From NCBI GenBank assembly GCA_047967505.1, contig CM106541.1: a DNA stretch of 64,000 bases. The stretch is one strand, 5' to 3'. Below the pieces are notes generated by a model. It was given only the letters and a program-made list of their open reading frames with translations, made no database searches and had not been told where the DNA came from. The stretch comes from Dipteris shenzhenensis (Eukaryota; Polypodiophyta; Polypodiopsida; Gleicheniales). The position numbers and the translations under genes were made by a program. Below, one piece after another: positions 1 through 10,559 of this stretch (position 1 is the stretch's first letter; each line of letters starts with the position of its first letter).

Positions 1-226
1 ACATGGACTACCTAGTCCCTAAATCATGGTTTATCATAGGTATTTATATATAGTTTTGTGATTAATTTGTATTTTTTAAAGCCACTTTTCACATTATCAT
101 AGTCCAAAGGTATGGTACAAGAACTTATAAAAGCAATTTTTAATTTATGTACTCATGATAAGTTAGAGTACAACAACTGCTAGCAATATGTCCTCCTTTT
201 CAATTAAAAAAGAAGCATTCAATTAG

Positions 227-405
227 TTGGGGTGGTCACTCATGATGTGTAAATATACCATATGGGTTCAATAGAGGGGCTTTTAGATTTAAAAAAAACA
301 CAAACCTTTATAGAAATATACTTATTGGCAAAGGGGTTTTTTAATTGGGTATTGAATATTTTTTTAATAAGTTCATATAGAAAAAGGGGTTATTTTAAAG
401 GCTTC
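227..405. mobile_element. Degraded MITE copy 1
   Basis: The left end resembles the terminal repeats of the better copies at 5991-6233 and 12933-13166, including the block GGTCACTCATGATGTG followed by a 'ATGGGTTCAAT' motif. A later 'AGAAAAAGGGGT' block also matches their interior. The right terminal repeat is not recognisable, so the copy is probably truncated. Assignment rests only on these shared blocks. Confidence 0.4.
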
Positions 406-1082
406 TTTCTTATATTCCTTAAGGAAGAGTTTGACGTATAGCTCAAAGGTCCAACCACGTGGCATTCAAAGTCAATGTGTAGCCCTGAATCAATGTCAAA
501 GTGGACAGAACCAGATGTCATGTTGAATCCATACCCGATAAGAGTGGTCTCAAATGGTTGAAAATCATTGAGATGCATAGCTTTTGGCAGAGAGGAGCGG
601 CCTTTAAGAGCATAAATGCAAGCCTTTCAAGGGTGAAGTAGATGAGGTTGCTACAGGTGTGGGTGACAAAGGAACCAAGATTCATTCGCACAATGCATTG
701 CCACACCGGCCCTTAGAATTTGTCCAATTATTGCATCGGAATTCAACATGTAGTTTGAGAGAGAGGGTGAGAGTCTACAGAGCTTGAAATCCATGGCGTT
801 ACAAAAACTTGCTACAATAGCAATCTACTTCGAACCCCCATCGACTTTGCCAAAGGCTTTGTGTCTATGTGCTATGGCAAGCAAAAGTATACAAATCCAC
901 GTCTATCTCTAGATCATGTGGATCTCTTTGTTAGTTATTGAGACAAGGGTTGCAACAACGTTTGGTCTTCCCATGGATTTCCTATGTCTTTTGTTTCTTC
1001 TTGCTAGGAGTATAGAAGACTAGAATTTTTTGCCTATTAGAGATGTTGCCCAGTGTCCAAGAGATGCCAGAGGTTAGAAGAC

Positions 1083-1122
1083 GTCCCTTGAATCATGAAG
1101 ACGACTCTCATGAGGAACATTT
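1083..1122 (+). repeat. 40-bp direct repeat, copy A
   Basis: Near-identical to 2041-2079: both read TCCTTGAATCATG-A-GA followed by GACTCTCATGAGGAACATT with about three substitutions. Separated by about 960 bp. Could be fragments of a repeated element; no terminal structure was found. Confidence 0.6.
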
Positions 1123-2040
1123 GAGATCATGAACTGCCCGGAACCTAGAGGCAAAGTTGAAGGATTCATGCTGCACACGTTACCACGTCCAAACCGTACA
1201 TGGGAGTTTGCCAAGTGCCCATTGCCTCATATCTTTAGCAACTTTACGTCCTCCCCACATAGTTTTACTCTATGATAAATTCTTCTAACCCTGGCAGAAA
1301 ACTAACACACTCCAAAAATTATCCAAAGAGACAGTCAACCAACAAAGCCAAAATTGTTAGCTCCTCATGAGCTTAGAATGCATAGTCTTCTTCCAAGTCA
1401 ATCACCAGGATTCGTCCTTCTGGCACTAACCTAGCAACATATTCTTCTTGTTCATTCTCTTCGATCAACCATTGAACTCCATACTGTAGAGCCAAAGAGA
1501 GTTTCGAGCATGCTCCAGTTTTGTGCTGCTGTATTCGAAATGTCGACATCGTGGAAAAAATCCACCCCAAGTGCTCATCCTAGAAGGCCCAGGTCCTTGT
1601 CATTCTTCAAGTCCCAGGCTTGCATCTTTTCCAATTCCTAGTTATTTGCTAGTTTTTTCTTAGAGCCCAAAATGACCCCCAAATGCCCTTCTCCATAAAA
1701 AGTAATTTGCCAAGCAATTGCCACAAAGGGAAGTTTCACCCATCAAACTTGACATCTGGCATTTTTGGAAAATTTGACTTGGAGGAGGTCTTAGACCCAT
1801 CTGTCCATATTTCTTCTTACTATAGTAGAGCTTGGCTGCACACTTCAACTAGTATGTCAAGAGGACACGTCCTTCTTCTCCAACAGCTTTTGACTCTCTT
1901 AAGATCTCTAGGAGCATTTACTAGGTCAAATCTCGGTGAGATCCTTCATGAAAACTTCAGGTTATGATTATGATCCCTTAAATGCATCAAGTAGGATCGA
2001 GGCCTACTTTGATAACACTTGTTGGAATTCTGATTGCTTC

Positions 2041-2079
2041 GTTCCTTGAATCATGGAGATGACTCTCATGAGGAACATT
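2041..2079 (+). repeat. 40-bp direct repeat, copy B
   Basis: Second copy of the repeat at 1083-1122. It is preceded by TTTGATAACACTTGTTGGAATTC, which resembles sequences seen at LTR edges in plants, so the pair may trace an old retroelement; this is inference. Confidence 0.55.
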
Positions 2080-3149
2080 CGACAAAAATAATAGGGTGGC
2101 CCCAGTAGGATCGGAGGGGAAGTAGATGAAGCCAAGGAGGTACTAGATGAGAGAGAAAACCAAAGGCCAAGGGGTAAGCTAGGAAGTCGATGACAAATAG
2201 AGAACTCGAGCAGGCAGTCAGAGCTAATCTGCCATTAAGTGCTTACGTCAAGAGTAGGGTAAGTGCGAGAGATAGAACTGCAGAGAGACGAACATGATGA
2301 CAAGTACATGCAGACACGCAATTAGTGATAGGGGTTTCCAAGCAACAAATTGGCGAGGAACAAGAAAAGCAATAAGGCAGACATTATGAAGAAAGGGAGC
2401 TCATTTTGAGGCCTTTTAGCCAAGAAAGAAAATAGCCCTCCACCAATCAAAGGCGGGCCAACATAACGTTGAAAATTTTAGAAAAAGGAAAACAAAAGAA
2501 ATGTGGTCGAGTTTGCATTCAATGAGGACACTTGAGCTACTTTAGTATCATTGAATAGTTAGAAGATTGAGACAAGTCTTAAGAATGAAAACTCATCATT
2601 GACCAGTCAAACGATCATAGGAAAAAAAATCAATTATGAATTGCCACTTGATTGTAGTATTGAAAACAATGTTTAGAAAATCATATAAATGTCACACATA
2701 TACCAAAGAGAGATAAAGAGGTGAATGGCTACATTAACTCCTTCATATCACATATGAGGTAAAGAGGTTAATGGATGTTGTAGATGAGTCATATATATAT
2801 TTTAATTGAGAGCCAATAAGGTTGCATTGATTGGCCACAACAATCCTACAAAATGTTATATGTAGTACACTAACTCCGCATTGAGCACTTTATATATTTA
2901 TGAATATTTTTCAAGTTGGGGGACCTCTTACATATTGCTCTATATATATTGCTAAGGTTCTTGTAGGTAAAAAAGGAGATCATAGGATAGATTTTTTTAT
3001 TCCCCTTCCGGGAGAATTTAGATACAAACGAATCAAGGGTATAAGATGAAACGAGATCAAAGGCTTAGATTCACGACAAGTGGTCAAGGGGTTGTGAGAA
3101 AACCCAAGCATCTCGGTAGGCTGCCTTCGCTAAACATAGGGATGGACAA

Positions 3150-3369
3150 TATATAGTAGTGTGCTTCGGGAAAAGATAGTTCTTGTCTCGTGGGCTGAGC
3201 AGAAGCTCGTGGAAAAAGAGCGTCTGGGCAGAAAGACAGAGAGAGAGAGGGGACTGTTGCGTAACATCGACAGAAAAGGAGACCGGTTCATTGTGTGCGC
3301 GAGAGAGAGAGAGCGAGAGAGAGAGAGTTCGTTGGCCAGCAGGCTTGGGGAATTCGGCACTTCAATTCA
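3150..3369 (+). promoter_or_regulatory. Probable core promoter and 5' UTR of reductase gene
   Basis: A TATATAG box at 3150-3156 lies about 215 bp before the reductase start codon at 3370, in a good position for a start site near 3180. The predicted leader contains several purine-rich GA tracts (3236-3252 and 3299-3328). GA/CT microsatellites are frequent in plant 5' UTRs. No upstream ATG context test or transcript support is possible here. Confidence 0.4.
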
Positions 3370-4724
3370 ATGGCGAAGACAAGCACGGTGTGTGTGACGG
3401 GGGCTTCAGGTTTCTGTGGGTCTTGGTTGGTGATGCGGTTGCTCGAGCGGGGATACAGAGTGCGTGCGACCGTACGAGATCCAGGTTGTGCATATAGAAG
3501 TTCTAGTAAAATTTCGTAGTCGACAAGGGGAACGTCTTGGTGCAATTCAGTCATCGAGAGGAATTGCCGAGATGCATGTGGGATGCTAACGAAGTTGTGC
3601 AAAAAATGTGGCAGAAAACATAGCTAAGACGTCGCATCTGCGTGCTCTGGCGGGAGCAGCGGAGAGACTGGAGATCTTGAAGGGAGACGTCTTAGAGGAG
3701 GCCGACTTCGTGGAAGCTCTGAGGGGATGCGAGGGAGTTTTCCACCTTGCATCGCCTATAATCTTTGAAACAGACCATCCCGAGGTAGACACTCTATAAC
3801 TGATCCATCATTCATAGCTTTTCGATCAAGTTCAACGCTATTGTGTGAAGGCAACATTAAACCCACTGATCAAGGTTGCTCCGTTTGCAATATAGCGAGA
3901 TCTTTTTGAACCGGCAGTGCAAGGAACACTAAATGTACTGAAAGCTTGTGCGAAGTCCCCCTCCGTCAGGCGTGTCGTATTTACATCGTCCATCTCTGCT
4001 ATACCGCATCATGGAAAGCATTCGCCGCCCGATTATCCTCTCGACGAGTCTTCTTGGACCTCAGTAGAATTCTGCAAGGAAACCAAATTTCGAACGTGGG
4101 TATGTGTGTTTTCGACTCTCAGATCTCCTGAATCTCGTGGGATCTAACAAAGCTCAATCAACAGGAATACTGGAAATGCAGGCGTACTGCGCTTCAAAAA
4201 CCTTGGCGGAAAAGTCTGCGTTCGAGTTTGCAAAGCAGAATGGCCTGGATTTGGTGAGCATTAACCCTGCCCTAGTGGTGGGAGCTTTCCTGACGCCAGA
4301 AATCCCAAAGTCGGTGCAAGCTGCCCTGGCGATGGTCACAGGTGCGAAATTACTGTTTGGATGATGTGGAAAGAAACATCGATAAACATTCAAGAACAAA
4401 TGGGTCTCTTGTGACTAATAATTACAGTAGAAGGAAACACAGAAATGATCAAACGCTCGGGGTGATTCATGCCGATCGTGGATTGAACGTGCAGGTATGT
4501 CACAGAATTTGGAATACGTACGGACGATGAGCTATGTGCATGTGGACGATGTGGCGAGGGCGCACATCGTGGTGTACGAGACCCGTGAGGCGGAGGGCCG
4601 GTATTTGTGCTGTGCAACGAGCGCCTTCATCGACGAGATTGCGCAAATGTTGAAACAACATCATCCTGAGCTTCCAATCGTAACAGAGTACGCTTTCTCT
4701 AGCCCTTGCTTCCCACCTTCCTGA
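3370..4724 (+). CDS. DFR/ANR/CCR-like NADPH reductase, 3' incomplete
   Basis: An extended short-chain reductase of the dihydroflavonol reductase / anthocyanidin reductase / cinnamoyl-CoA reductase family, expected to be cytosolic and to reduce a flavonoid or phenylpropanoid carbonyl with NADPH. Exons inferred from frame and GT-AG sites: 3370-3484, 3615-3784, 3896-4099, 4182-4341, about 4434-4462 and 4506-4687; most introns are 82-130 bp. Visible motifs: nucleotide-binding [10 protein letters not shown] near residue 12, NADP-selecting ATVRDP, FTSSISA, catalytic YCASK (YxxxK), and the family block [14 protein letters not shown]. The ATG at 3370 gives the normal N-terminus. Odd points: the fifth intron would be only about 44 bp and its donor is one G short of keeping frame, and the final 40-50 residues of the family were not found downstream. 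It may be a decaying gene or one with a distant last exon. Substrate cannot be told. Confidence 0.85.
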
Positions 4725-5800
4725 GTAGCTTGGCTCGAATAGCTTCACGTCCTCCTCTCCACTGAACACTGTTATCGTCCTTAAATTGCCAATTGCAGCG
4801 CTCCTTCGTTCGAGTTCCTACATAGGCCCAGGCAAGACACCTGAGTGAGTTACATCGGTAGTTGTCATGTTTGTGCTTGGCTATTTTGAATGTTTTGCTG
4901 TCTTGAGAGCTGTTTCCACAAGGCGCAAATGCGTGCTCCTGCGTGCGCGATGCGCCCTCGCTGCGGTTCCCGCTTGCAGAAGTTGAAAGATGGCGGTGGA
5001 AGTTTGAGCAATTGGGTGGAGCAACGAGCATTTTGTAAAATGGTCGACTCATTTCAGCACCCAGGTGCTTGAACGTCGATAGTGACGCTTTGGACATCAT
5101 GCTGAAGCTTTGAGCTAAGCTCCTGGAGCTTGCCTCTCTCCCTCTGCCGCTCCCGCTGTTCAGCCAGTGCTCCCTTCCCACCGCAGCGTGTGGCCCAAGT
5201 ATTCAACCTATTCCTCAGCACCGGTGCCTAATTGAGCACCGCACCGTGTAATTGTGGAAACAGGAGGTTGGAAGAGCACTTTTTCCCCACGTGAATGACA
5301 TAACTATCCAAGGAAAACCTATAAAGAAATTTCACATCAATTTTAGAGAAGTGTCACTTCGATGTGTCTCAAGGGTTTGGGAAATCTCACCTCACCCTAA
5401 TTCTAGAGCATGGAGTGCCGTTTCCCACGGTCGCCCCCCTATTTCCCATGTATTTCCCCTCTATTTCCATGGTACATTTTGCATAGCATAATGGAAATAG
5501 CTATTCCCCCTCTTTTCCCCTTCCATGACATGAGATCCTAAAGACTTTTGGCAATAGGCAATGTTCTAGCCACTTAAGCTCCTCATAGCAATTTGACATT
5601 CAGAAGTCTCACTTTTTACACTACTTTGTACTTAGGATTTCAACTTAGCATCTTCTTTGAACAATGGTTTTGCAATCAATTTTTAACTCAAATTTTTTGT
5701 GGTACATGCTAGTTTCTCAATGCATCCATGGCCCTTCGTTTCAAATATACATGGCAATCGCCTTTTCCAAATACCTAGAGACCTTGTATTCTGGTACCAA
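4725..5800. other. Gene-free stretch downstream of reductase
   Basis: No convincing terminal exon of the reductase was found. One possible short exon follows an acceptor TTGCAG near 4798, giving about 14 codons to a stop, but its peptide does not resemble the family C-terminus. The rest is AT-rich and has no recognisable gene. Confidence 0.5.
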
Positions 5801-6960
5801 GCCGCATGCTGCACCTCTTCATCCACTCGGTTTTGTGTCTCTTGAGCTGATTGTGTCTTAGCTTCTTTTTTGGCTCGCTTCCTTGCTACGTGTCACCTTC
5901 TTGTTTCTTTCTTCATGGATAACTTGCTCCTTTGCTTTCTTGGCCTCCTCACTCTTTGACTGTATTAGCCGCATACTTTTGTTGCTTCTCCTCGGAGGGA
6001 TAACTCATAATTATGTAAGTGTAGCACATGGGTTCAATAAAAGGAGTTCTTCAAATCTTCCTTTTACACATTTTTCTCATACAAAAGTGTATCATATAAA
6101 GCGGGTATTCATAGATTGAATAGAAAAGGGGTATATTTAATTTATGATAAATTTACTGATAAGGGGTTTTACAAATAGGCCTTGAGTGCACGTGATATAT
6201 AGGGGTTATACATAATGAGCAATCCCCCTCCCGCCCCCCCAAGACTTAGTCTCTTCCTATTCTACTTCACTAGCCGCATACTTTGTTTCTTCCACAGTTG
6301 CTTACTCATTGGATTTGCGAACTGCTAGCTTCATCACTTTTGTGATCGCCTAGGTCTTCTCTTGTTTGCTAGCTTGTCTCTCTTCAATGCTTTTCTTCAC
6401 CTCGGCTTCCCTTAGCTACGACCTTTTAGTTTTCTTGATGGTGCCCCCTTCATTCTCTTTCACACATTGCGTTTTCTAGAGGAGGTGTTGTCTTTGAATA
6501 TCGTAGGGTCATGGGCACCAATGCTTCCATTGCTCCTATGATGCCTTCTCCTTTTGATCATCTTCTTTCTTTGGCCTAGAATTTTCAAACCCTAGGGCCT
6601 TGGACCTTTTAAACCCTAGCATCTCGACTTGTTTTAGAGCTCATCCCATTTTCACTAAATCCCTTCAAATACTTTAGAGTGAGCTTGGATTAAACTCCTT
6701 TCAGCTTTTCCTTCAATATCAAGACCTTGTCGTTGTCCTTCTTGCATTGGTCCTCCAAGATGCCAACTCTGGTCTTCAATTCAACGTTCTTTTCATCAGG
6801 CCAATCACTATGTATTTGGGCATCCTTTGCCTGTGTCTTCTGGAATTGATTTTATTATTTAATCATCTTGACTTCTTTTCTCAATGATGCTATCTCTCTC
6901 TTGGTGACAACCATTGGCATGGGTGCAGGGCTGAAAACTTCTCGCCCCAATGATTCCTAT
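5800..6960 (-). pseudogene. Decayed charged coiled-coil coding sequence
   Basis: Read on the minus strand, several frames interrupted by stops give Lys/Glu/Ala-rich heptad-like peptide, for example the stretches TKREIASLRKEVKMIK and ELKTRVGILEDQCKKD. A MITE at 5991-6233 interrupts it: similar KYAA-containing segments occur on both sides (minus strand of about 5968-5990 and 6270-6292), which suggests internal protein repeats rather than a target duplication. I do not recognise the family; it could be a host coiled-coil gene or a retroelement gag-type protein. Composition, not homology, is the basis of this call. Confidence 0.35.
5991..6233. mobile_element. MITE copy 2, about 243 bp
   Basis: Begins CTCGGAGGGATAACTCATAA and ends with the inverted counterpart reading, on the opposite strand, CGGGAGGGGGATTGCTCATT. 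The arms continue through ATTATGTA, a CCCCTATATATCACGTG-type block on one side and CACATGGGTTCAA on the other. The interior is AT-rich with AAAAGGGGTATATTT and ATAAGGGGTTTTACAAATAGG blocks shared with the copy at 12933. No clear target duplication is visible here. No coding capacity. Confidence 0.7.
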
Positions 6961-7101
6961 GCCGTAGATTGAGAGGTGGTGAGAGAATGACAGTCGGTAT
7001 CAAGTAGGAGATTTTATGGTCCAAAATTAATGAAGGGTAAAATAAAAGTAGAAAGTCTTGTTTTGGTTTTGGTTCAAGGTGAATCAGCTATGGAGATCGC
7101 A

Positions 7102-7220
7102 ACTTATGCTTGGGTACTGATGAGAATATAAGCATAGCTGTGCTTTCTAAGTTATTAAAATTTCTAGTTTTCTCTTTTATTCTTTACAAACCCCCTTCTT
7201 ACTTCTCTTTTCTGTAGAAA
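7102..7220 (+). repeat. Long direct repeat, left copy
   Basis: About 120 bp matching 8112-8230, including the shared block CTTATGCTTGGGTACTGATG, then ATAAGC-TAGCT, CTAAGTTATT and a weaker tail (CTTCTTTC-type). The two copies are 1010 bp apart in the same orientation, as in a small terminal-repeat element or an old segmental duplication. No primer-binding site is evident inside the left copy. Confidence 0.65.
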
Positions 7221-7241
7221 ACAGGGCAGTGCAGGATAGCG

Positions 7242-7242
<1 letters not shown>

Positions 7243-7279
<37 letters not shown>
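7243..7279. repeat. (GA)n microsatellite
   Basis: Uninterrupted AG dinucleotide run of about 37 bp directly inside the left direct repeat boundary. Confidence 0.95.
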
Positions 7280-7283
<4 letters not shown>

Positions 7284-7345
7284 TTAATGTTGAAAGGCCG
7301 AAACGACATGAGACCAAAATCTGAATACATCGTTAGATACACCCC

Positions 7346-7651
7346 ATGATGGGGAACTGGAGGTGTCTAGTTCACCCCCACTATAGTGCAAGCACACAAG
7401 TGACAGAAAATGACACAGGTGACATAAATCTGAAGTGCAAATGCTGGGGATGTTGGAAAAACACTAGAGCTCTGCCCATGATCAGTGCTGGGGATCTAGT
7501 GGGCCCTAGCATCCCTGAAAGATTTGTAAAACCTGCAACTGTCGTGCCCGAATCTACTCCATGCTTCCTGTGTGGGAGTGATGTGCCAGAATTTGTCGAA
7601 AGGTGGTCTAGTGACGGATTGCAGAAATACATTGTACTGGACACTCCATGA
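7346..7651 (+). other. Open frame of 101 codons, unassigned
   Basis: This open frame lies between the two 120-bp direct repeats. Its peptide has several Cys residues (CKCWGCW and CFLCG) but no zinc-finger spacing I recognise. Open frames also exist on the opposite strand over the same bases, so it may be chance. It is listed only because it is the main frame inside the repeat-bounded unit. Confidence 0.2.
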
Positions 7652-8111
7652 GGTATTGAAGTTGTGAATGAGCCTGGCGGGTACTCTTACAAGCATCTGC
7701 ATACTTCTGTTTCGATTGGTCATCTTGCATGTTCTTTTTAGACAATTGGAGATGAGCCGTATGCTCTCCAAGCCATCTCGTGCATGTTGATTTTTCATAG
7801 CTATGTCTGCAACTGAGGAAGGCTTTCCCACTTTGCACCAATACATTGCCTCAAACATGCTGATTCCAATAGAAGGATGCTTGGTGATTTGGCAACATCT
7901 GCAAGTGCAAGGCACTTATCCAACGACCTGGGTACCATGGAAAGCATGCCGTAGATATTCCTCCACCATTCGTTCACCTTCTGTACTAACGATCAGTCTC
8001 AGAATGGCATGCTGTGCTAGGGGTGAGTTAAGTACCTACTGCTGTAAATAATTCCTACAAAAAATGACCCATAAATTTTTTAGCTGGGTCTTGGTAGGTA
8101 TGAAATGGGCA

Positions 8112-8230
8112 GCTTATGCTTGGGTACTGATGAGGACATAAGCGTAGCTTTGCATACTAAGTTATTATTCTTTCATTTACTCATATTTTGTCTATAGTTT
8201 CTTACGAACTCCCTTCTTTCCTTTGTTCTT
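8112..8230 (+). repeat. Long direct repeat, right copy
   Basis: Right-hand partner of 7102-7220 with scattered substitutions. See the left copy for shared blocks. Confidence 0.65.
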
Positions 8231-8329
8231 TTGCTTGTTCTATAAAAAATGTATATGAAATGTATAGATGGTTTCCCATCCTCTATCTATAGAAGGAAGC
8301 CCCATGATGAAATGCATAGCTATGTATAT

Positions 8330-8750
8330 GTCCATGTGCCCTCTCGAATGAGTAATGGTGGCAACAAACCAGCTGGTAGTTTGCCGTCCACTTTATTTTG
8401 TTGACATGGCAAACATTCAGCAACATATTTTACTACATCTCTTCACAAACTTTCTTAGAAGAAACTCTGCCTTATCCTCTCATGTCTTTGTGACACTTGT
8501 ATGACCTGTCATAGGACAAGAATGCATTTTCCTCAACACCAGCTACCTATACAGTGAGTCTGGAACCAAATAAATTTTGTTCTGGAACCACAAGAAGGCA
8601 TTATGAAATTTAAAATTAGGATGATCCTGACATGAGGGCTCCTGCAATATGAAAAGATGGTTGTTGTCTTAGAATGCTGCATGCACTCTTCTTGAATGCC
8701 ATGTATACAATCCTGGTAAATTGTAGAGACTGCAGACTTAGTCAAGTTTT
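8330..8750 (-). pseudogene. Ty3/gypsy RNase H-integrase junction remnant
   Basis: Minus-strand frames with stops and shifts give the linker that follows RNase H (LWFQNKIYLVPDSLYR, then a degraded GH...K) and the integrase zinc-binding region ending CLPCQQNKVDGKLPAGLL, followed by PLLIREGTW. The CxxCQ...K..GLLxPL pattern is typical of plant chromovirus-like Ty3 integrases. No integrase catalytic core follows; the sequence changes near 8330, so this is a truncated scrap. Confidence 0.75.
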
Positions 8751-9185
8751 GTGTAGATGTGCTAGTGTTTAAGTTAGTGTTAGTTGTTAATGAGGGACCT
8801 TAGTTAACCTTATCTTCTTCTCTTGCATTCTGCTCTATGCTTCCCCTCACATTAGCAAAAAATAGACAAGCTTCATGCCACCCCTCTCTCCTCTCAGCTC
8901 TCCCTCACTTAGGGAGCTTGTCTATTTGATAGATACGATGAGTGGAGAGCAAATCTCTTCCTTGAGAAAATGGCTTGTGGTGAGGAAGTAGAGCCCATGG
9001 CCTGTTTTAGGACCCTCCATTGGCTATAATGTTTACACTATAAACAAGACAATTCCATATCCTCCATGTTATCCAGCTAAGGTCATTCAAGGATCCATCA
9101 ATGAGGAGGAGAAGTCAATGCAAGTGTAATATGGATCTCATTGAAGCTTGAAACATCCCAAACCTCTAACTAAACCTTTGTGTGC

Positions 9186-10300
9186 ACCACGAGCTAGGAC
9201 CAAGTTTCTTAGATCTAGTTGATAAGTTGAAGAAATGTATGCTTATTTATTTTGTAAAAGTTTATGTTGTGAATATGCATATGCATCATTGTCTGTGATG
9301 TGCTCTTTCTTTTTTAATGTATTTTGTAAAAGAAGGGCTTGGTTTGGGAAGTGGTGTCTAGTTCCTGCGCTCACAAGGCAGGGGGCTAAGAGGCACCACA
9401 ACCTAGGAATAAGGTTCTTAGATCTAGTTAACAAGATGAAGAAATGTATGCTTATTTATTTTGTAAAAGTTTCTGTTGTGAATATGCATATGCATCATCG
9501 TCTGTGATGTGCTCTTTCTTTATTAATGTATTTATTGGTGCATTATATAGAGTAAGTTGAAATTGGTTTGGCATGCTTTATGTAGTGTAGTATTATGATT
9601 TCAAACATAAAAAAAGGGCTTGGTTCGGGAAGTGGTGTCTGGTTCCTGCGCTCACAAGGCACGGGGGTAAGAGACACCACGACCTAGGACCAACTTTCTT
9701 AGATCTAGTTGACAAGCTAAAGAAATGTATGCTTATTTATTTTGTAAAAGTTTCTGTTGTGAATATGCATACGCACCATTGTCTGTGATGTGCTCTTTCT
9801 TTGTTAATGTATCTATTGGTGCATTGTATAGAGTAAGTTGAAATTGGTTTGGCATGATTTATGTAGTGTAGTATTATGATTTCAAACATGAAAGAAGGGC
9901 TTGGTTCAGGAAGTGGTGTCTGGTTCCTGTGCTCACAAGGTAGGGGACTAAGAGGCACCATGACCTAGGAGCAAGTTTCTTAGATCTAGTTGACAAGCTG
10001 AAGAAATGTATGCTTATTTATTTTTTAAAAGTTTCTGTTGTGAATATGCATATGCATCATTGTCTGTGATGTGCTCTTTCTTTTTTAATGTATTTATTGG
10101 TGCATTGTATAGAGTAAGTTGAAATTGGTTTAGCATGCTTTATGTAGTGTAGTATTATGATTTCAAACATGAAAGAAGGGCTTGGTTCAGGAAGTGGTGT
10201 CTGGTTCCTGCACTCACAAGGCAAGGGGCTAAGAGGCACCATGACCTAGGACCAAGTTCCTTAGTTCTAGGTGACAACCTGAAGAAATATATGCTTATTT
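9186..10300. repeat. Tandem array, unit about 280 bp, ~4 copies
   Basis: The unit starts CCTAGGACCAAGTTTCTTAG and contains ATGTATGCTTATTTATTTTG, GAATATGCATATGCATCA and GGGCTTGGTTCAGGAAGTGG. CTAGG anchor points fall at 9194, 9413, 9684, 9965 and 10246, giving spacings of 219, 271, 281 and 281 bp. The first unit lacks about 60 bp around the TATTGGTGCAT...GATTTCAAACA segment. Open frames on the minus strand repeat with the unit and are not thought to be genes. Copies differ by only a few percent, so the array is young relative to its surroundings. Confidence 0.92.
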
Positions 10301-10559
10301 ATTTTTTTAAGTGATCTGTAAGGACCCCTATTAGATGCATATAATCTTGGATGTGGGGTATGGAGACTCTTTAGCAAGGATCAAAATGCTTAACAAACTC
10401 ATCATCATCTACGAAGAGCGTGGGATATCATAATCTTGCTTGGAGTAGCTTATGGTTGTAAGCTCTCCAGGGATATGATGATATGTGATGCTTGAATAGC
10501 TTCATTTAAGACCTATATAAATTCATCCTCATGGACCTAATGGTGCATTATGCCATCCT

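Larger units (their letters stand above)
1..3100. other. Intergenic stretch, no gene recognised
   Basis: No reading frame here resembles a protein family I know; the longest open frame is 94 codons (1683-1967, plus) and has no recognisable motif. The stretch holds a degraded MITE near its left end and a pair of about 40-bp direct repeats (1083-1122 and 2041-2079). It lies upstream of the reductase gene and any distal control sequence cannot be told from background. Confidence 0.6.

Noticed and set aside
5968-6292. Possible 20-bp target duplication GCCGCATACTTT around MITE copy 2
   Set aside because: Too long and not adjacent to the right terminal repeat; more likely an internal repeat of the interrupted coding sequence.
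9243-10242. Series of similar minus-strand open frames of 61-74 codons
   Set aside because: They repeat with the ~280-bp tandem unit and have no independent support.
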